Counted from the first letter of the stretch, positions 1 to 9,174 are shown. The stretch is 64,000 bases of DNA from an uncultured Oribacterium sp. (GCA_934270345.1 CAKQPT010000013.1:4229-68228), one strand, 5' to 3'. Numbers and translations: made by a program. The notes: generated from the letters alone by a model not told the origin.

Positions 1-1237
1 CGATCTGCTCTGCAACCTTCGGGTTCGAGCTGTAACCGCCCATGTCCTTGCCCCATGCACTGAAGCCGTCCTCTGTACATGTCATGTAGGTCATAAATGC
101 ACATGCGGTCCATGGAAGCGGGCTGTTCTTTGTCAGGAAGAGGTAGTGGTTGTAGCCGTAGCCGCCGATGCCCTTATAGCCATCCTGGTATGCCGCTACC
201 TTGATGTTGTTGACGGAAACGGTTGCGGATTCCTCTACGGAACGAAGCTTCGAGTAAACGAGGAGACCGGACTGATCCTTCGCGGACTTGTCAACGAGGG
301 TGTTGCAGATCGGGCCGTCATCGGTCTGTGCGTTGTAGTTCTCTACCCAGAGCTTGATCCATGCGAGGGCGTACTTGCCGTTCTCACCGAGACCGAAATC
401 ATCCGCGTCGGAAGCGACTTCCTGGATGGTCGGATCGAAGTAAGCCTTATGTTCATCATCGAGTGCATCGTAGGCATCCTTCAGCATGCCGGCGTACTTA
501 TCCTCGGTCAGCATGTAGAGGAAGTTCTTTCCGACGAGCTCGGAATCGATGTCCATGTACAGCGGGTGCTGATCCTTGTAGATGAAATCCCAGCAGTTCT
601 TAAACTCAGCGGAGCCGGTCGAGTTATACATGAAGACCTTGTTCAGGGTCTGCAGTGGCAGGTAGCCGCTGTAAGCATCGGCGGTGGTGCCGTTTGCCTC
701 TGCCCACTCCTTCGGGATGAAGGTCTTCAGGATATCGGTATCGACCATCTTACTCTTGATCTGGTTACCATCCTGGATGAGGGTCATCGCGAAGGTGCCG
801 CTGTCCTTCAGGGAATCGGCGGTGAGCTGCTCGAAGATCTTGTTGTTCTTTGGCTGCTGCCACTCGAACTCCATATTGTAGTTCGGATCGATGGTCTGCA
901 GGTAAGCGATGAAGAGCGGAAGTGCGGACTTACCACGGGAGGAGTTACCGACGCCGTAGAAGGTCTTGCCGTTCGACTCTTCGATGGCCTTCTTTGCGAG
1001 CTCCTCCATGGTCATGCCTTCGGCTTCCTTGATGATGGCATCGATACCGGTGAGGTTCTCTTCTTTCGGCGCCTCGGTTTCCGCCGGCTGTGCCGCCTGG
1101 GTCTCTGCCGGCTTGTCAGCAGCAGCGGCTGCTGCCGTAGTGGCTGCAGTGTTGTTCGATGAAGATCCGCATGCAGCCAGCATGGAAACCGCCATCGATG
1201 CGGTTAACAGTAACGAGATGAGTTTACGTTTTCTCAT
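1..1237 (-). CDS. ABC transporter solute-binding lipoprotein, 3' end cut by window edge
   Basis: The reverse strand opens at 1237 after a GGGAGG ribosome site. It encodes a lipoprotein signal peptide (MRKRK, hydrophobic stretch, lipobox LAAC) and then a low-complexity linker rich in A, S, T and E (residues about 25-55). The mature part contains IDAIIKEAEGMTMEEL and GNSSRGKSALPLFIAYL, in keeping with an extracellular family-1-type binding protein anchored outside the membrane. The C terminus lies beyond position 1. It lies downstream of the YesN-type regulator and kinase, so it is a likely target of that pair. Its substrate cannot be read from the sequence. Confidence 0.75.
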   Translation of the reverse strand, partial: MRKRKLISLLLTASMAVSMLAACGSSSNNTAATTAAAAAADKPAETQAAQPAETEAPKEENLTGIDAIIKEAEGMTMEELAKKAIEESNGKTFYGVGNSSRGKSALPLFIAYLQTIDPNYNMEFEWQQPKNNKIFEQLTADSLKDSGTFAMTLIQDGNQIKSKMVDTDILKTFIPKEWAEANGTTADAYSGYLPLQTLNKVFMYNSTGSAEFKNCWDFIYKDQHPLYMDIDSELVGKNFLYMLTEDKYAGMLKDAYDALDDEHKAYFDPTIQEVASDADDFGLGENGKYALAWIKLWVENYNAQTDDGPICNTLVDKSAKDQSGLLVYSKLRSVEESATVSVNNIKVAAYQDGYKGIGGYGYNHYLFLTKNSPLPWTACAFMTYMTCTEDGFSAWGKDMGGYSSNPKVAEQI

Positions 1238-1337
1238 AAATGTGCCTCCCTTATGGTTTCACGATCGGCGCTCCGATTCATTTCTTGTGAAGCGCTTTCT
1301 TTACTTGATGTCTCCAGTATAGAAATTTTTTTGCATA

Positions 1338-1404
1338 ATAAAAACGCGGTAAAAATGATATTTCGATAGTCATTTCTGACATCTTTTTATCATTTATCCG
1401 CGTT
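1338..1404 (-). terminator. Rho-independent terminator after the AraC-type regulator gene
   Basis: Long inverted arms AACGCGGATAAATGATA and TATCATTTTTACCGCGTT (reverse strand) are followed by TTTTTATT. The hairpin lies between the regulator gene and the downstream lipoprotein gene, so the latter probably has its own promoter in 1238-1337. Confidence 0.7.
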
Positions 1405-1421
1405 TACATGTGCAATATGCA

Positions 1422-2180
1422 CTAGCTCTCCTGGTAATCGGACGGTGTCATCCCGGTCAGTTTTTTAAAGGTACTGGAGAAGTAGGCGATGTCGTGATAG
1501 CCGACCATCTCGCAGACCTCATAGACCTTATAGCGCACATCCTGCAGGAGACGCATCGCTGTCCGCATCCGATAGCAGGTGATATAGCTGTTGATGCTCT
1601 GCCCGGTGTCCTTCTTAAAAAGACGGCTGAGATGCCCCTCGGACACGCCGATGGCGTCGGCGATGCGTGTGATGCTGATGGCATCCTCACTGTAGTGATC
1701 CGCGATGTAGGCGATGGCCGTCTGCACATAGCGATGCATCTCCGGACCCGCTTCCTTCAGTGGCAGAAGCTCCGCGTCCTTCGGTGATGCGGTGTGCTGC
1801 CCGTGCAGGATCGCCTCCCCGAGGATCTTCTTTACGACGGCTTCGAGCTGGCCATCCTCGAAGGGCTTCAGCAGATAGTCGGAAGCCTGCAGGCGCACAG
1901 CCTGCTGCGCATAGCTGAAGTCACTGTAGGCGGTGAGGAAAATCACCTTCACGTCCTGCTTCTCTTCCCGAAGCGTCCGCACGAGCTCGATGCCGTCCAT
2001 CTTCGGCATGCGGATATCGGTGACGATCAGCGCCGGATGCAGCGTGCGCGCCAGCGCGAGGGCCTCCTCTCCGTTCTTCGCCTGTCCGACCACCTCACAG
2101 CCGACACTCTTCCAGTTGGTTCCACGGACGATGCCCTCCCGGACGAATTTTTCGTCATCGACGACTAATACTGATGTCAT
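1422..2180 (-). CDS. YesN-type response regulator, receiver plus AraC HTH
   Basis: 252 residues starting MTSVLVVDDE, preceded by GGAGG (in GTGGAGGTTTGTT). The N-terminal receiver shows the acidic pair DD, the phospho-acceptor in LIVTDIRMPKMDG and the lysine in LLKPFE. The C terminus (about residues 150-250) has two AraC-type helix-turn-helices, including ISITRIADAIGVSEGHLSR and MVGYHDIAYFSSTFKKLTG. It lies 70 bp downstream of its likely partner kinase. The family usually activates sugar or nutrient uptake genes, and the lipoprotein genes on either side are the obvious candidates. An upstream in-frame extension was rejected because it lacks a ribosome site. Confidence 0.9.
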   Translation of the reverse strand: MTSVLVVDDEKFVREGIVRGTNWKSVGCEVVGQAKNGEEALALARTLHPALIVTDIRMPKMDGIELVRTLREEKQDVKVIFLTAYSDFSYAQQAVRLQASDYLLKPFEDGQLEAVVKKILGEAILHGQHTASPKDAELLPLKEAGPEMHRYVQTAIAYIADHYSEDAISITRIADAIGVSEGHLSRLFKKDTGQSINSYITCYRMRTAMRLLQDVRYKVYEVCEMVGYHDIAYFSSTFKKLTGMTPSDYQES

Positions 2181-2250
2181 AACAAACCTCCACACCCCTG
2201 GTCGTATATCCCACGGGCGATCTTCTATGGGGCGCCGCGATCTATGCGCT

Positions 2251-3939
2251 TTACCCCATCTGTTCTTTCTGGTACGGCAGTCGCAGCACGACATCCGTAC
2301 CGCCCTCCGGCAACCGTGCGATATCGATGCCGTACTGCGGGCCATAATTCAGACGGATGATCGAATCCACGTTCGCGAAACCGAGGTGTCCGCTCAGCAG
2401 CTTCCCATCATGCTTCTTCACCATCTCGATGAAGGCATCCTCGATGCCTCGCCCGTTATCCGTCACATGAATCTCGAGCTCCTCTTCCACCCGGCGGGCG
2501 GTGACCTTCACGAGTCCATCCTCGACGCCCTCGAGGCCATGGATGATGGCATTTTCGACGATCGGCTGCAGCATCAGCTTCGGCACCATGCAGCTCATCA
2601 GCTCCTCCGGTACCTCGACCTCGAAGCTGAAGGAGTCGTCGAAGCGCAGCTCCTGGATATTGCAGTAGCTTTCGAGCAGCTCGAGCTCCTCCTGCAGCGT
2701 TTCGAACTCGCGCCCCGAGATGCTTCGGCGGAGGATCTTCGCGAGATCCGAGCTGAGTGTGACGATTTCCGGCACCTGATGGGCCTTCGCCACCCACTTG
2801 ATGGTGTCGAGCGTGTTATAGAGGAAGTGCGGATTCAGCTGTGCCTGCATCATCCGCATCTCGGTTTCGTTGAGATGCTTCTGCTGCTGCACCCGCTCTT
2901 CCATGTTCCGGCGGATACGTACCGTCGTTTTATTGAAGCCATCGGCGAGCTGCCCGAGCTCGTCATCCCGCGGAAGCTCCACATGGGCGCTCAGATCTCC
3001 ATGGCGCAGGGCCCGCATGCCGTCACTCAGCTTCTGGATCGGCTGGGCGAGGAAATTCGATACATAGCCGGACAGCATGAGACTCCCGATCAGCACCAGT
3101 ACCGTGATGATCAGCAGCATCATGAACATCATACGAAAGATGTCCTCGCTGAGTGCCGGTGGCGTCATGTAGACGAGCGTCAGCCCCGTGTCGCCGACAG
3201 CGGTCGCATAGAGATTGTCGGCGAATGTCTCATTCAGGCGTCGCCCCTCCAGACGGTTCGTCCGGAAAAGCTGAAGGTTCGCCCCGGAAGCGAGGTTCCC
3301 GCCGGCATAAATCGGCTCCCAGTAAGCATTCAGCAGGAGGACGCCCTCGTTGCCGTTATAGCTCTCCTTCAGTATGTTTTCGAAATCGCTCTGATCGATC
3401 GTCACGATGACGTAGCCGGCATTGACATTGATCTTACGACCGATCTGAAGACTCGTTTCCTGGGTGTAGATGCCGTCGTAGTTCAGGACGTAGGCCGTCG
3501 CCTCCGGCTGCGCCTCGAGGCGGGCGATGATGCCGAAATCAGACGGCAGGGTCTTCGACACCGTACCGCGGTCCGTCGTGTAGATACGCTTTTCGCCGGT
3601 GTAGATGTCGACCGTCGAGAAAGGACGGATCGCCTGTGTTTCACGGTAGAGGGCCGCATAGATGTTTGAGGACGAAACGGTACCCTGGGCCAATGCTTTC
3701 TGAATATCTGCATCGTCCGCAATCTGCGTGATGACCTCCTCCACGGTCGAGAAGTGCTCCTCGAGACGCTGCTCGATCAGCTGCTGCTTCCCGAGGTCCT
3801 GGGTCGCGAACTCGCGGTGGACACGCGTACGGAACATACCGACGAGCAGCAGTCCGCTCAGTACGAGCGGGACGACGGATACCAGGGTGAAGTAGAACAT
3901 CAGCTGGCGACGGTAGGACTTGTTGATGTACTCAAGCAT
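2251..3939 (-). CDS. YesM-type membrane sensor histidine kinase
   Basis: 562 residues from MLEYINKSYRR, with GGGAGG upstream and an 8-bp overlap with the preceding lipoprotein gene. A transmembrane helix lies near residues 12-35, followed by an extracellular sensor region. A second helix (IITVLVLIGSLMLSGYV) and a HAMP segment come next. The His_kinase domain has the YesM hallmark QLNPHFLYNTLDTIKW. An ATPase end follows with ENAIIHGLE and TDNGRGI. Tight linkage to a binding lipoprotein suggests that the lipoprotein delivers the ligand signal, as in periplasmic-binding-protein-assisted sensors (inference). Confidence 0.9.
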   Translation of the reverse strand: MLEYINKSYRRQLMFYFTLVSVVPLVLSGLLLVGMFRTRVHREFATQDLGKQQLIEQRLEEHFSTVEEVITQIADDADIQKALAQGTVSSSNIYAALYRETQAIRPFSTVDIYTGEKRIYTTDRGTVSKTLPSDFGIIARLEAQPEATAYVLNYDGIYTQETSLQIGRKINVNAGYVIVTIDQSDFENILKESYNGNEGVLLLNAYWEPIYAGGNLASGANLQLFRTNRLEGRRLNETFADNLYATAVGDTGLTLVYMTPPALSEDIFRMMFMMLLIITVLVLIGSLMLSGYVSNFLAQPIQKLSDGMRALRHGDLSAHVELPRDDELGQLADGFNKTTVRIRRNMEERVQQQKHLNETEMRMMQAQLNPHFLYNTLDTIKWVAKAHQVPEIVTLSSDLAKILRRSISGREFETLQEELELLESYCNIQELRFDDSFSFEVEVPEELMSCMVPKLMLQPIVENAIIHGLEGVEDGLVKVTARRVEEELEIHVTDNGRGIEDAFIEMVKKHDGKLLSGHLGFANVDSIIRLNYGPQYGIDIARLPEGGTDVVLRLPYQKEQMG

Positions 3940-4984
3940 AACGTTCCTCCCAGATCTGCCAGAAATCCTGCAGTACCTTCGCCTGACGTCCACTGGCCTC
4001 CTCGATATCGAAGGCGAGGATGCGGAGCCCCACGGTCTTGTCATTCGTGGAGAGGTCCGTACGGACCGAGCGTCGGAACAGCGGGGAAATCGTATAGCGC
4101 TGCACCGGATCGCTCAGGATGAAGTCGAGGAAGCGCTCGGCATTTTCCGGGTGCGGGGCGTTCTTCACGATGGCCGCACCATCCGGAACCGCGGAGGTGC
4201 CCTCCGTCGGATAGCTGATGCCGACATCACTGCCACGTGCGATCTCCTTCAGCGCACTCTCCTCGAGGGTGATGCCCACCAGCCGGTCACCGTTGGCGAC
4301 CTCCGTGAGTACCTCTCCGGAGCCCTTCGCGAGATGCCCGTCAAGGTCATCACAGAAGCTCGTGAGGATCTCCTCCTCCGGAAGCTGCGTCGCATCCTTC
4401 ATGGTCTCGAGTATCGTGTAGCTCGTGCCGGACATGGATGGATCTGCGAAGCTGATACTGCCCTTCCAGCTGCCGTCGAGGAAGTCCTGCCAGCTGTGCG
4501 GTGCACTCTCCGGCTGCACGATCTTACTGTTATAGATAAACACGATCGGAAGCTCGGTGAAAGGCGTCCAGTAGTGATCCGGTGATAGATAGATCGGATC
4601 CAGCTTCGCTTCCAGCGGCGACTGATAAGGCTGAAAGCAGTCCTTATAGGCTTCCAGCATCTCGATGCCGCCGCCGAACATGACATCAACCTCATGCTTC
4701 GACGCGTTCTGCATATCCTGCAGATCCTCGAGCAGCTCGGTCGTGCCACCCGCACGGACCTCGACCCAGATGCCGGTGGATTCCTCGAACTCCTGGATGA
4801 TCGGACGATAGACCTCCGCCTTGTGCGCGGTATAGATCGTCAGCTTCTGATCCTCGGGGATGTCGGCGAACCCCGGCGTATCCTCCGCACTGCTGCGCCC
4901 GCAGGCACAGAGCGCGATCAGTATAAGGGTGCCGGTCAAGAGCAGGCCGGCGCATATGTTCCGTCGTTTGTGCAGCTTTATCAT
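3932..4984 (-). CDS. Iron(III)/polyamine-type ABC solute-binding lipoprotein
   Basis: 350 residues. Start chosen at MIKLHKRRNICAG because a GTGGAAG site lies upstream. The signal peptide ends in a lipobox-like LCAC. The mature region begins KLTIYTAHKAEVYRPIIQEF, the usual opening of Fe(III)-family (FbpA/AfuA-like) binding proteins, and continues with FGGGIEMLEAY and KGSISFADPSMSGTSYTIL. The stop overlaps the kinase start, so the two are translationally coupled. No permease lies next to it, which supports a sensory rather than purely transport role (inference). Confidence 0.8.
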   Translation of the reverse strand: MIKLHKRRNICAGLLLTGTLILIALCACGRSSAEDTPGFADIPEDQKLTIYTAHKAEVYRPIIQEFEESTGIWVEVRAGGTTELLEDLQDMQNASKHEVDVMFGGGIEMLEAYKDCFQPYQSPLEAKLDPIYLSPDHYWTPFTELPIVFIYNSKIVQPESAPHSWQDFLDGSWKGSISFADPSMSGTSYTILETMKDATQLPEEEILTSFCDDLDGHLAKGSGEVLTEVANGDRLVGITLEESALKEIARGSDVGISYPTEGTSAVPDGAAIVKNAPHPENAERFLDFILSDPVQRYTISPLFRRSVRTDLSTNDKTVGLRILAFDIEEASGRQAKVLQDFWQIWEERYA

Positions 4985-5139
4985 GATTTTTACTTCCACT
5001 TTCTGATTATTTAACTATTATAATAGAAAAGCCGAAAATATTTCAGCGAAAATTAAGGATGATCAGAAATGATGCAAGGTCCACTTCTGGTCGCTCGCTG
5101 AACTGTTGCAAATGATCATCAGAAAATGGAGAACTTAAA

Positions 5140-5556
5140 ATGAATAAAAAAGTTTATTTCGCAGGTTCGATCCGTGGCGGCCGTGAGGATGCCGCACTCT
5201 ACCGGGACATCATCCGACATATTCAGGAGACGGACATCGTACTCACCGAGCATATCGGTGCGACAGACCTCAATGCACGCGAGCAGGGAGTTAAGGATCA
5301 GGACATCTATAACCAGGATATGACCTGGCTGCGCACCTCGGATCTTCTCATCGCAGAGTGCACCCGTCCGTCCCTCGGCGTCGGCTATGAGCTCTGTGCC
5401 GGCGAACACTACAGAAAGCCATGCTATATCTTCTACCGCCCGTCCGAGACACAGCTCAGTGCGATGCTCCGCGGTGACGCGTATTTCCATGTCGATACCT
5501 ATGAAACGAAAGAAGAGCTGTTCCAGAAGCTGGACGTCATTCTTCGGGAGGCCTGA
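5140..5556 (+). CDS. DNPH1/Rcl-like 2'-deoxynucleoside 5'-phosphate N-hydrolase
   Basis: 138 residues from MNKKVYFAGSIRGGRED. The glycine-rich FAGSIRGGR, then TEHIGATDL, QDMTWLRTSDLLIAECT and PSLGVGYEL line up in order with the DNPH1 (Rcl) family of the nucleoside 2-deoxyribosyltransferase superfamily. This family cleaves the N-glycosidic bond of deoxynucleoside monophosphates. The nucleophilic Glu is probably in LIAECTRPS or GVGYEL. It is a cytosolic single-gene unit. The family is best known from animals, with scattered bacterial members. Confidence 0.85.
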   Translation: MNKKVYFAGSIRGGREDAALYRDIIRHIQETDIVLTEHIGATDLNAREQGVKDQDIYNQDMTWLRTSDLLIAECTRPSLGVGYELCAGEHYRKPCYIFYRPSETQLSAMLRGDAYFHVDTYETKEELFQKLDVILREA

Positions 5557-5609
5557 ACGGTGAACATCGATCGAATGTCGCCTCTCCAACTAAAATAATC
5601 AAAAACCGG

Positions 5610-5638
5610 TTGACAACCTTGGCTGAATTGAGTATAGT
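5610..5638 (+). promoter_or_regulatory. Sigma-A-type promoter for tRNA-Pro
   Basis: Consensus TTGACA (5610-5615), a 17-bp spacer and TATAGT (5633-5638) lie 27 bp before the tRNA. This is one of the best promoter matches in the host part. Confidence 0.8.
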
Positions 5639-5664
5639 ATCTAAGTCGCTTGAGAAAAGCGCTT

Positions 5665-5739
5665 CGGGGTGTGGCTCAGTTTGGCTAGAGCACCTGGTTT
5701 GGGACCAGGGGGTCGCAAGTTCGAATCTTGTCACCCCGA
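5665..5739 (+). tRNA. tRNA-Pro (anticodon TGG)
   Basis: The acceptor arms CGGGGTG and CACCCCG pair fully. The D-arm is of GTGGCTCAG type, and the anticodon stem CCTGG/CCAGG carries loop TTTGGGA (anticodon TGG). The T-arm contains GTTCGAATC. The CCA end is not encoded. A promoter precedes it and a terminator follows, so it is a monocistronic host tRNA. Confidence 0.95.
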
Positions 5740-5748
5740 CGATTGATA

Positions 5749-5787
5749 GACCATCGAGATTTCGTTCTCGGTGGTCTTTTTTTGCGC
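5749..5787 (+). terminator. Terminator of tRNA-Pro
   Basis: GACCATCGAGA and TCTCGGTGGTC pair, with G-T wobbles, across a short loop. TTTTTTT follows. Confidence 0.8.
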
Positions 5788-6042
5788 TTACATCCGACCT
5801 CGTAGTACTGTGCTTCTGTTGCCGGCCCTCTGGGGACCCTACGCATCGTAAATTGCAAGAAGAACTGACAGAAAACAGAAATCTGTTTATATTTACGCCC
5901 TTTTTACGTAAACTGTACTTTATTTTTATTACGAAAATGTTTGAAAACTGTATTAAAATCTTAAGAAATATGCTATAAAGAGTTTAGAAATTTTAAGTCA
6001 CGGATCAGGTGACAGATTTCAAATTTATTTGAGAGGTATATG

Positions 6043-6393
6043 ATGATGAAGATGACAAAGAAGATTGCTGCTATGGTGATGACTGGCGCACTGGTTGCTG
6101 CTATGTCCGTTCCTGCATTCGCTGGTGTTGCATCCTACGACATCGGTTCCTTAAATGCAAAGAACGCTTACTCTTTCGCTGCTGCTGAGTATGCAAACGC
6201 TATTCACGAGGCTGCTGTGGCTCAGGCTGCTGTTGATCCAGCTGCTCCTGTAGTCGTTGCTGCTGCTGACGGCACTCAGGTTGTTTACGCTAACTACTCC
6301 GAGTATGCTGCTGCTATGGCTAACCTTGCTCGTGAGGCTTTCGCTGCACAGGGCATCGACAACGCAGCTGCTTTAGGCTACGGTGTAAACTGA
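6043..6393 (+). CDS. Small secreted alanine-rich protein, unknown function
   Basis: About 116 residues with a typical signal peptide (KMTKKIAAMVM, hydrophobic core, cleavage after VPAFA). The mature chain is about 90 residues, very rich in alanine and acidic-to-neutral, with repeated EYA or EYAxA elements (AAEYANAIHEAA, SEYAAAMANLA). Start chosen at the second ATG for spacing from GAGAGG; the first ATG at 6040 is possible. Codon use is strongly biased to GCT, suggesting high expression. A terminator follows directly. No family recognised. Confidence 0.8.
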   Translation: MMKMTKKIAAMVMTGALVAAMSVPAFAGVASYDIGSLNAKNAYSFAAAEYANAIHEAAVAQAAVDPAAPVVVAAADGTQVVYANYSEYAAAMANLAREAFAAQGIDNAAALGYGVN

Positions 6394-6423
6394 TCATCCG
6401 TATATACAACTGAATAAATGAAC

Positions 6424-6459
6424 GAATCCCCGGACCGTATGTCGGTTCGGGGATTTTTT
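6424..6459 (+). terminator. Terminator after the secreted protein gene
   Basis: AATCCCCGGACCG and CGGTTCGGGGATT form a strong stem followed by TTTTTT. Confidence 0.85.
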
Positions 6460-6461
6460 CA

Positions 6462-6494
6462 GCAAAAGAACCACCTGTCTGACAGGTGGTTCTC
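6462..6494 (-). terminator. Terminator after the AEC transporter gene
   Basis: A near-perfect palindrome (GAACCACCTGTC and GACAGGTGGTTC) is followed on the reverse strand by TTTTGC. It lies about 85 bp beyond the transporter stop and converges with the plus-strand terminator just before it. Confidence 0.6.
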
Positions 6495-6576
6495 TCTTAC
6501 ACGGAAAGCAGAATCGGATTGGATGTCTGCGAGAAGTACCGCGACAGATTCTCGTACGCATGTACAGCGGACTGAA

Positions 6577-7506
6577 TTACAGCAGTGTTGTAATGATGTA
6601 GGCGGTGATCGGTAGTGTCAGGATACTGAGCAGGGTGGACAGGATGACGGCACCGGCGACCTTCTCTTCATCATAGTGGAACTGCACGGCGAAAACCGTA
6701 CTGATGGCGGCGCACGGGCAGGCTTCGAGCAGCAGGACGACCTCGGAAGCCATGCCGAAGCTGATATGCAGGACGCCGTAGATCAGCAGGCACACTGCCG
6801 GGATCAGCAGGAGGCGAATGCCGATGACGGCGGTGACGGCTCTGTCCCGGATCACCCTCGAAAGATCAGAGCCTGCGAGAATCATACCGGTGATCATCAT
6901 GCTGATCGGGGTATTCAGCCCGCCGATCTGTGAGATCGGCTGATGAATCAGCTCTGGTACCGGAATCTGCAGAAGGTAGATGACGAGGCCGAGCACAACG
7001 GCGATCATCGCCGGTGCACGAACGATCGTGTTCACGACCTTCTTCGCGTCGGTCTGCCCGGAGACCCGGGCATAGCCATAGGTCCAGATCAGGATATTAA
7101 AGACGGTGTTGTAGCTGCTTGCATACAGCAGTCCCTCGTTCCCGAACAGCGCCTGGATCAGAGGGAAGCCCATGTAGCCGGCATTGGAAAAGATCATCGC
7201 AAACTCAAAGATCGCGGCATTGTCCTTTCCCATACGCCGTGCCGCCAGCACAGCGATGACGAGGCCGATCATGATGAGGATAAAGGAGTGGATGAAGGCC
7301 AGCACGATCCCATGGAAAACCTCGGCATCAAATTCTGTGATATAGGAATTCACGATCATACAGGGCACGACGATCGATACCAGAAGACTGGAGAAGTGCT
7401 GACGTGCTTCCGGCTTCAGGGCCTTCGCCTTGACTGCGAAGAATCCCACCATGATCAGCATAAAAAAGACGACGACCTGACGGGCCGAGATAAGTGCAAG
7501 TTCCAT
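6577..7506 (-). CDS. AEC-family (auxin efflux carrier) transporter
   Basis: 309 residues, starting MELALISARQVVVFF after a CAGGGAGG site. A longer in-frame extension to 7674 has no ribosome site. The hydropathy suggests about ten membrane helices in two halves. Family-typical stretches are FALMIMVGFFAVK-like at the start, SNAGYMGFPLIQALFG in the centre and EACPCAAISTVFAVQF near the end. Bacterial members move organic acids such as malate or malonate. The substrate here is unknown. Confidence 0.88.
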   Translation of the reverse strand: MELALISARQVVVFFMLIMVGFFAVKAKALKPEARQHFSSLLVSIVVPCMIVNSYITEFDAEVFHGIVLAFIHSFILIMIGLVIAVLAARRMGKDNAAIFEFAMIFSNAGYMGFPLIQALFGNEGLLYASSYNTVFNILIWTYGYARVSGQTDAKKVVNTIVRAPAMIAVVLGLVIYLLQIPVPELIHQPISQIGGLNTPISMMITGMILAGSDLSRVIRDRAVTAVIGIRLLLIPAVCLLIYGVLHISFGMASEVVLLLEACPCAAISTVFAVQFHYDEEKVAGAVILSTLLSILTLPITAYIITTLL

Positions 7507-7630
7507 GAAGCCTCCCTGATATGGACAGAAAAAGGTGGCTGTCACATCCATCCGGATCATCGCTGCATGTCCTGCAGTTTTCATCGGATGAGATGTGTGC
7601 CACCTGTTGCCATCTTGTGTTACGAATGAT

Positions 7631-9067
7631 TTACGCGGCTGTGATCGAGAGCGTATAGCCTCTTGCCGATACACCGGTGCCGGTTTCAGCCGTTGTGGTA
7701 GCGCTTACATGATACATCGCCTGTGCAGCTGAATCAAGGTAGATCGTTTCATGACTTCCATTTTCTGCGGCTTTTTCACTTCCTTCGCCGAAGAAATTCG
7801 TGAGCATCGGACGAAGCATGGCTTCATCTATCCCCAGTGCGGACGTATCCACTGTGATCTGATCCACACGTTCCGGCGCGGTCGTCACATGAACCTCGAC
7901 CGGTACCGGCGCATCCTGCTGAAGGATGTAGAGCTGCGCGGTGTAGATTTTGCATCCGTCCGTATCGCTTGTGCCTGTATTCGTCAGTCGCGTCCCGAGC
8001 TGCTGCTCGATCACCGGGAGCCCTGTGCCTGCTGGCCATGCATCCACCTGCGGCTGGAATGCACCCGCCGCACGGACGTCCACCGGCGTTGCCTCCACTT
8101 CCGCCCGGAAACTTTCATTTTTATCCCGCATCAGGCTCTGCACGGTATCCCCGACGATGGCCGCGGCCTTCGCCAGCTCCTCCATCTTCGGAGCGTCGCC
8201 GCTCTTCGCTGACGAAACGCTGTTTCCGGTTTTTCCGCTTTCACTACGCTTCTGTTCGCTGCCGGCACTTTCCGTGTTTCCAGCTTCGCCAGAGGCATCG
8301 ACGGTCCCCTCCTGCGTCAGCACCGCGGACACGATGCCCTCCATGCTGAACGCGGTATGATCCGAGGATTTGTCTGCGCGCATCGTCGCCTTCTGCCCGC
8401 TCATCCGCTTCACGGATTTCACGAGCCGGTCAGTGAGTGGATTTTCACGGCCGTTGCTCACCGCGATTTGAAACGCACCGGCGTCTGCATGGCCAATGTC
8501 TCCGACCTGGATGTCGGCGACCACCCTGGCCTTCTCTTCCTCCGGGAGGCTCGAGAGGTAGTTCCGCGCCCCCGCGAGCGCATCCTCTTCGCCGGTAAAG
8601 GCGATATAGCGAAGCTCGACGGCACTCTTCTTTTTCACTGTCTGCTCCGAAACGGCCTTCAGCACTGCGAGTCCGGCCGCACTGGTCGTACCATCCGGTG
8701 TATACAGCGCAGTGGACAGCAACACGATGTCGGCATTGGCCGGATCCGTCCCGCCCTGCTGGATCGCGAGGAACGTGTAACCGTCGCCCGTCTCCAGGAT
8801 CGCATCGGTTCCGCTCTGATAAGCGCTCGTCACAGCCTTTTTATAGTCCGCGGCATCGAGACGGAACTGGTGATAGACGATGCGTGGTGCGAGCAGGACG
8901 ACTCCGAGGAGGAGCGCCCGCACGCCATCGCGCCGTGCCTTCGTATCCTTATAGAGGACGGCATGCAGAAACTGCATCGCTGCAAAGATCAGCACCAGTA
9001 CGCCGATGACATAGATAAACAGAAACACGAGATCCAGCGGATCCCGTAGCATGTAGGCAATCTTCAT
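7631..9067 (-). CDS. Membrane-anchored M28-like peptidase, degenerate metal site
   Basis: 478 residues from MKIAYMLRDPLD. Two hydrophobic helices (about 10-35 and 48-65) anchor it, with the rest outside the cell. The extracellular part resembles M28 zinc aminopeptidases in FTGEEDALAGARNYL, VVADIQVGDIG and SSDHTAFSMEG. The usual His-x-Asp ligand pair is replaced by STALYTPDG, so the first histidine is missing. A Ser/Gly/Glu-rich linker and a C-terminal domain with no clear match follow. It may be an inactive or altered peptidase. Confidence 0.6.
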   Translation of the reverse strand: MKIAYMLRDPLDLVFLFIYVIGVLVLIFAAMQFLHAVLYKDTKARRDGVRALLLGVVLLAPRIVYHQFRLDAADYKKAVTSAYQSGTDAILETGDGYTFLAIQQGGTDPANADIVLLSTALYTPDGTTSAAGLAVLKAVSEQTVKKKSAVELRYIAFTGEEDALAGARNYLSSLPEEEKARVVADIQVGDIGHADAGAFQIAVSNGRENPLTDRLVKSVKRMSGQKATMRADKSSDHTAFSMEGIVSAVLTQEGTVDASGEAGNTESAGSEQKRSESGKTGNSVSSAKSGDAPKMEELAKAAAIVGDTVQSLMRDKNESFRAEVEATPVDVRAAGAFQPQVDAWPAGTGLPVIEQQLGTRLTNTGTSDTDGCKIYTAQLYILQQDAPVPVEVHVTTAPERVDQITVDTSALGIDEAMLRPMLTNFFGEGSEKAAENGSHETIYLDSAAQAMYHVSATTTAETGTGVSARGYTLSITAA

Positions 9068-9114
9068 AAAACCTGTCTTTCCCTTATGGTGCCCTGAGGG
9101 GCGTTTCAGCGGAC

Positions 9115-9161
9115 GTAAAAGCCCTTGCAGTCCGGAGGCGTCCGTCGGCAAAGGCTTTTAC
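9115..9161 (-). terminator. Terminator of the small gene at 9175-9405
   Basis: AAAAGCC and GGCTTTT close a long stem-loop rich in G and C. The reverse-strand T-run lies within the stem end. Confidence 0.6.
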
Positions 9162-9174
9162 GGTCGATAAATCA

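Noticed and set aside
146..1162. Long plus-strand open frame at the left edge
   Set aside because: It is antisense to a lipoprotein gene with signal peptide, lipobox and ribosome site. The plus-strand translation has no family features.
1288..1303. Catabolite repression (cre) site near GAAGCGCTTTC
   Set aside because: Only about ten of fourteen consensus positions fit even in the best register, which is too weak to claim.
1933..3669. 578-codon plus-strand open frame
   Set aside because: Antisense shadow of the regulator and kinase genes, which show all their motifs on the other strand.
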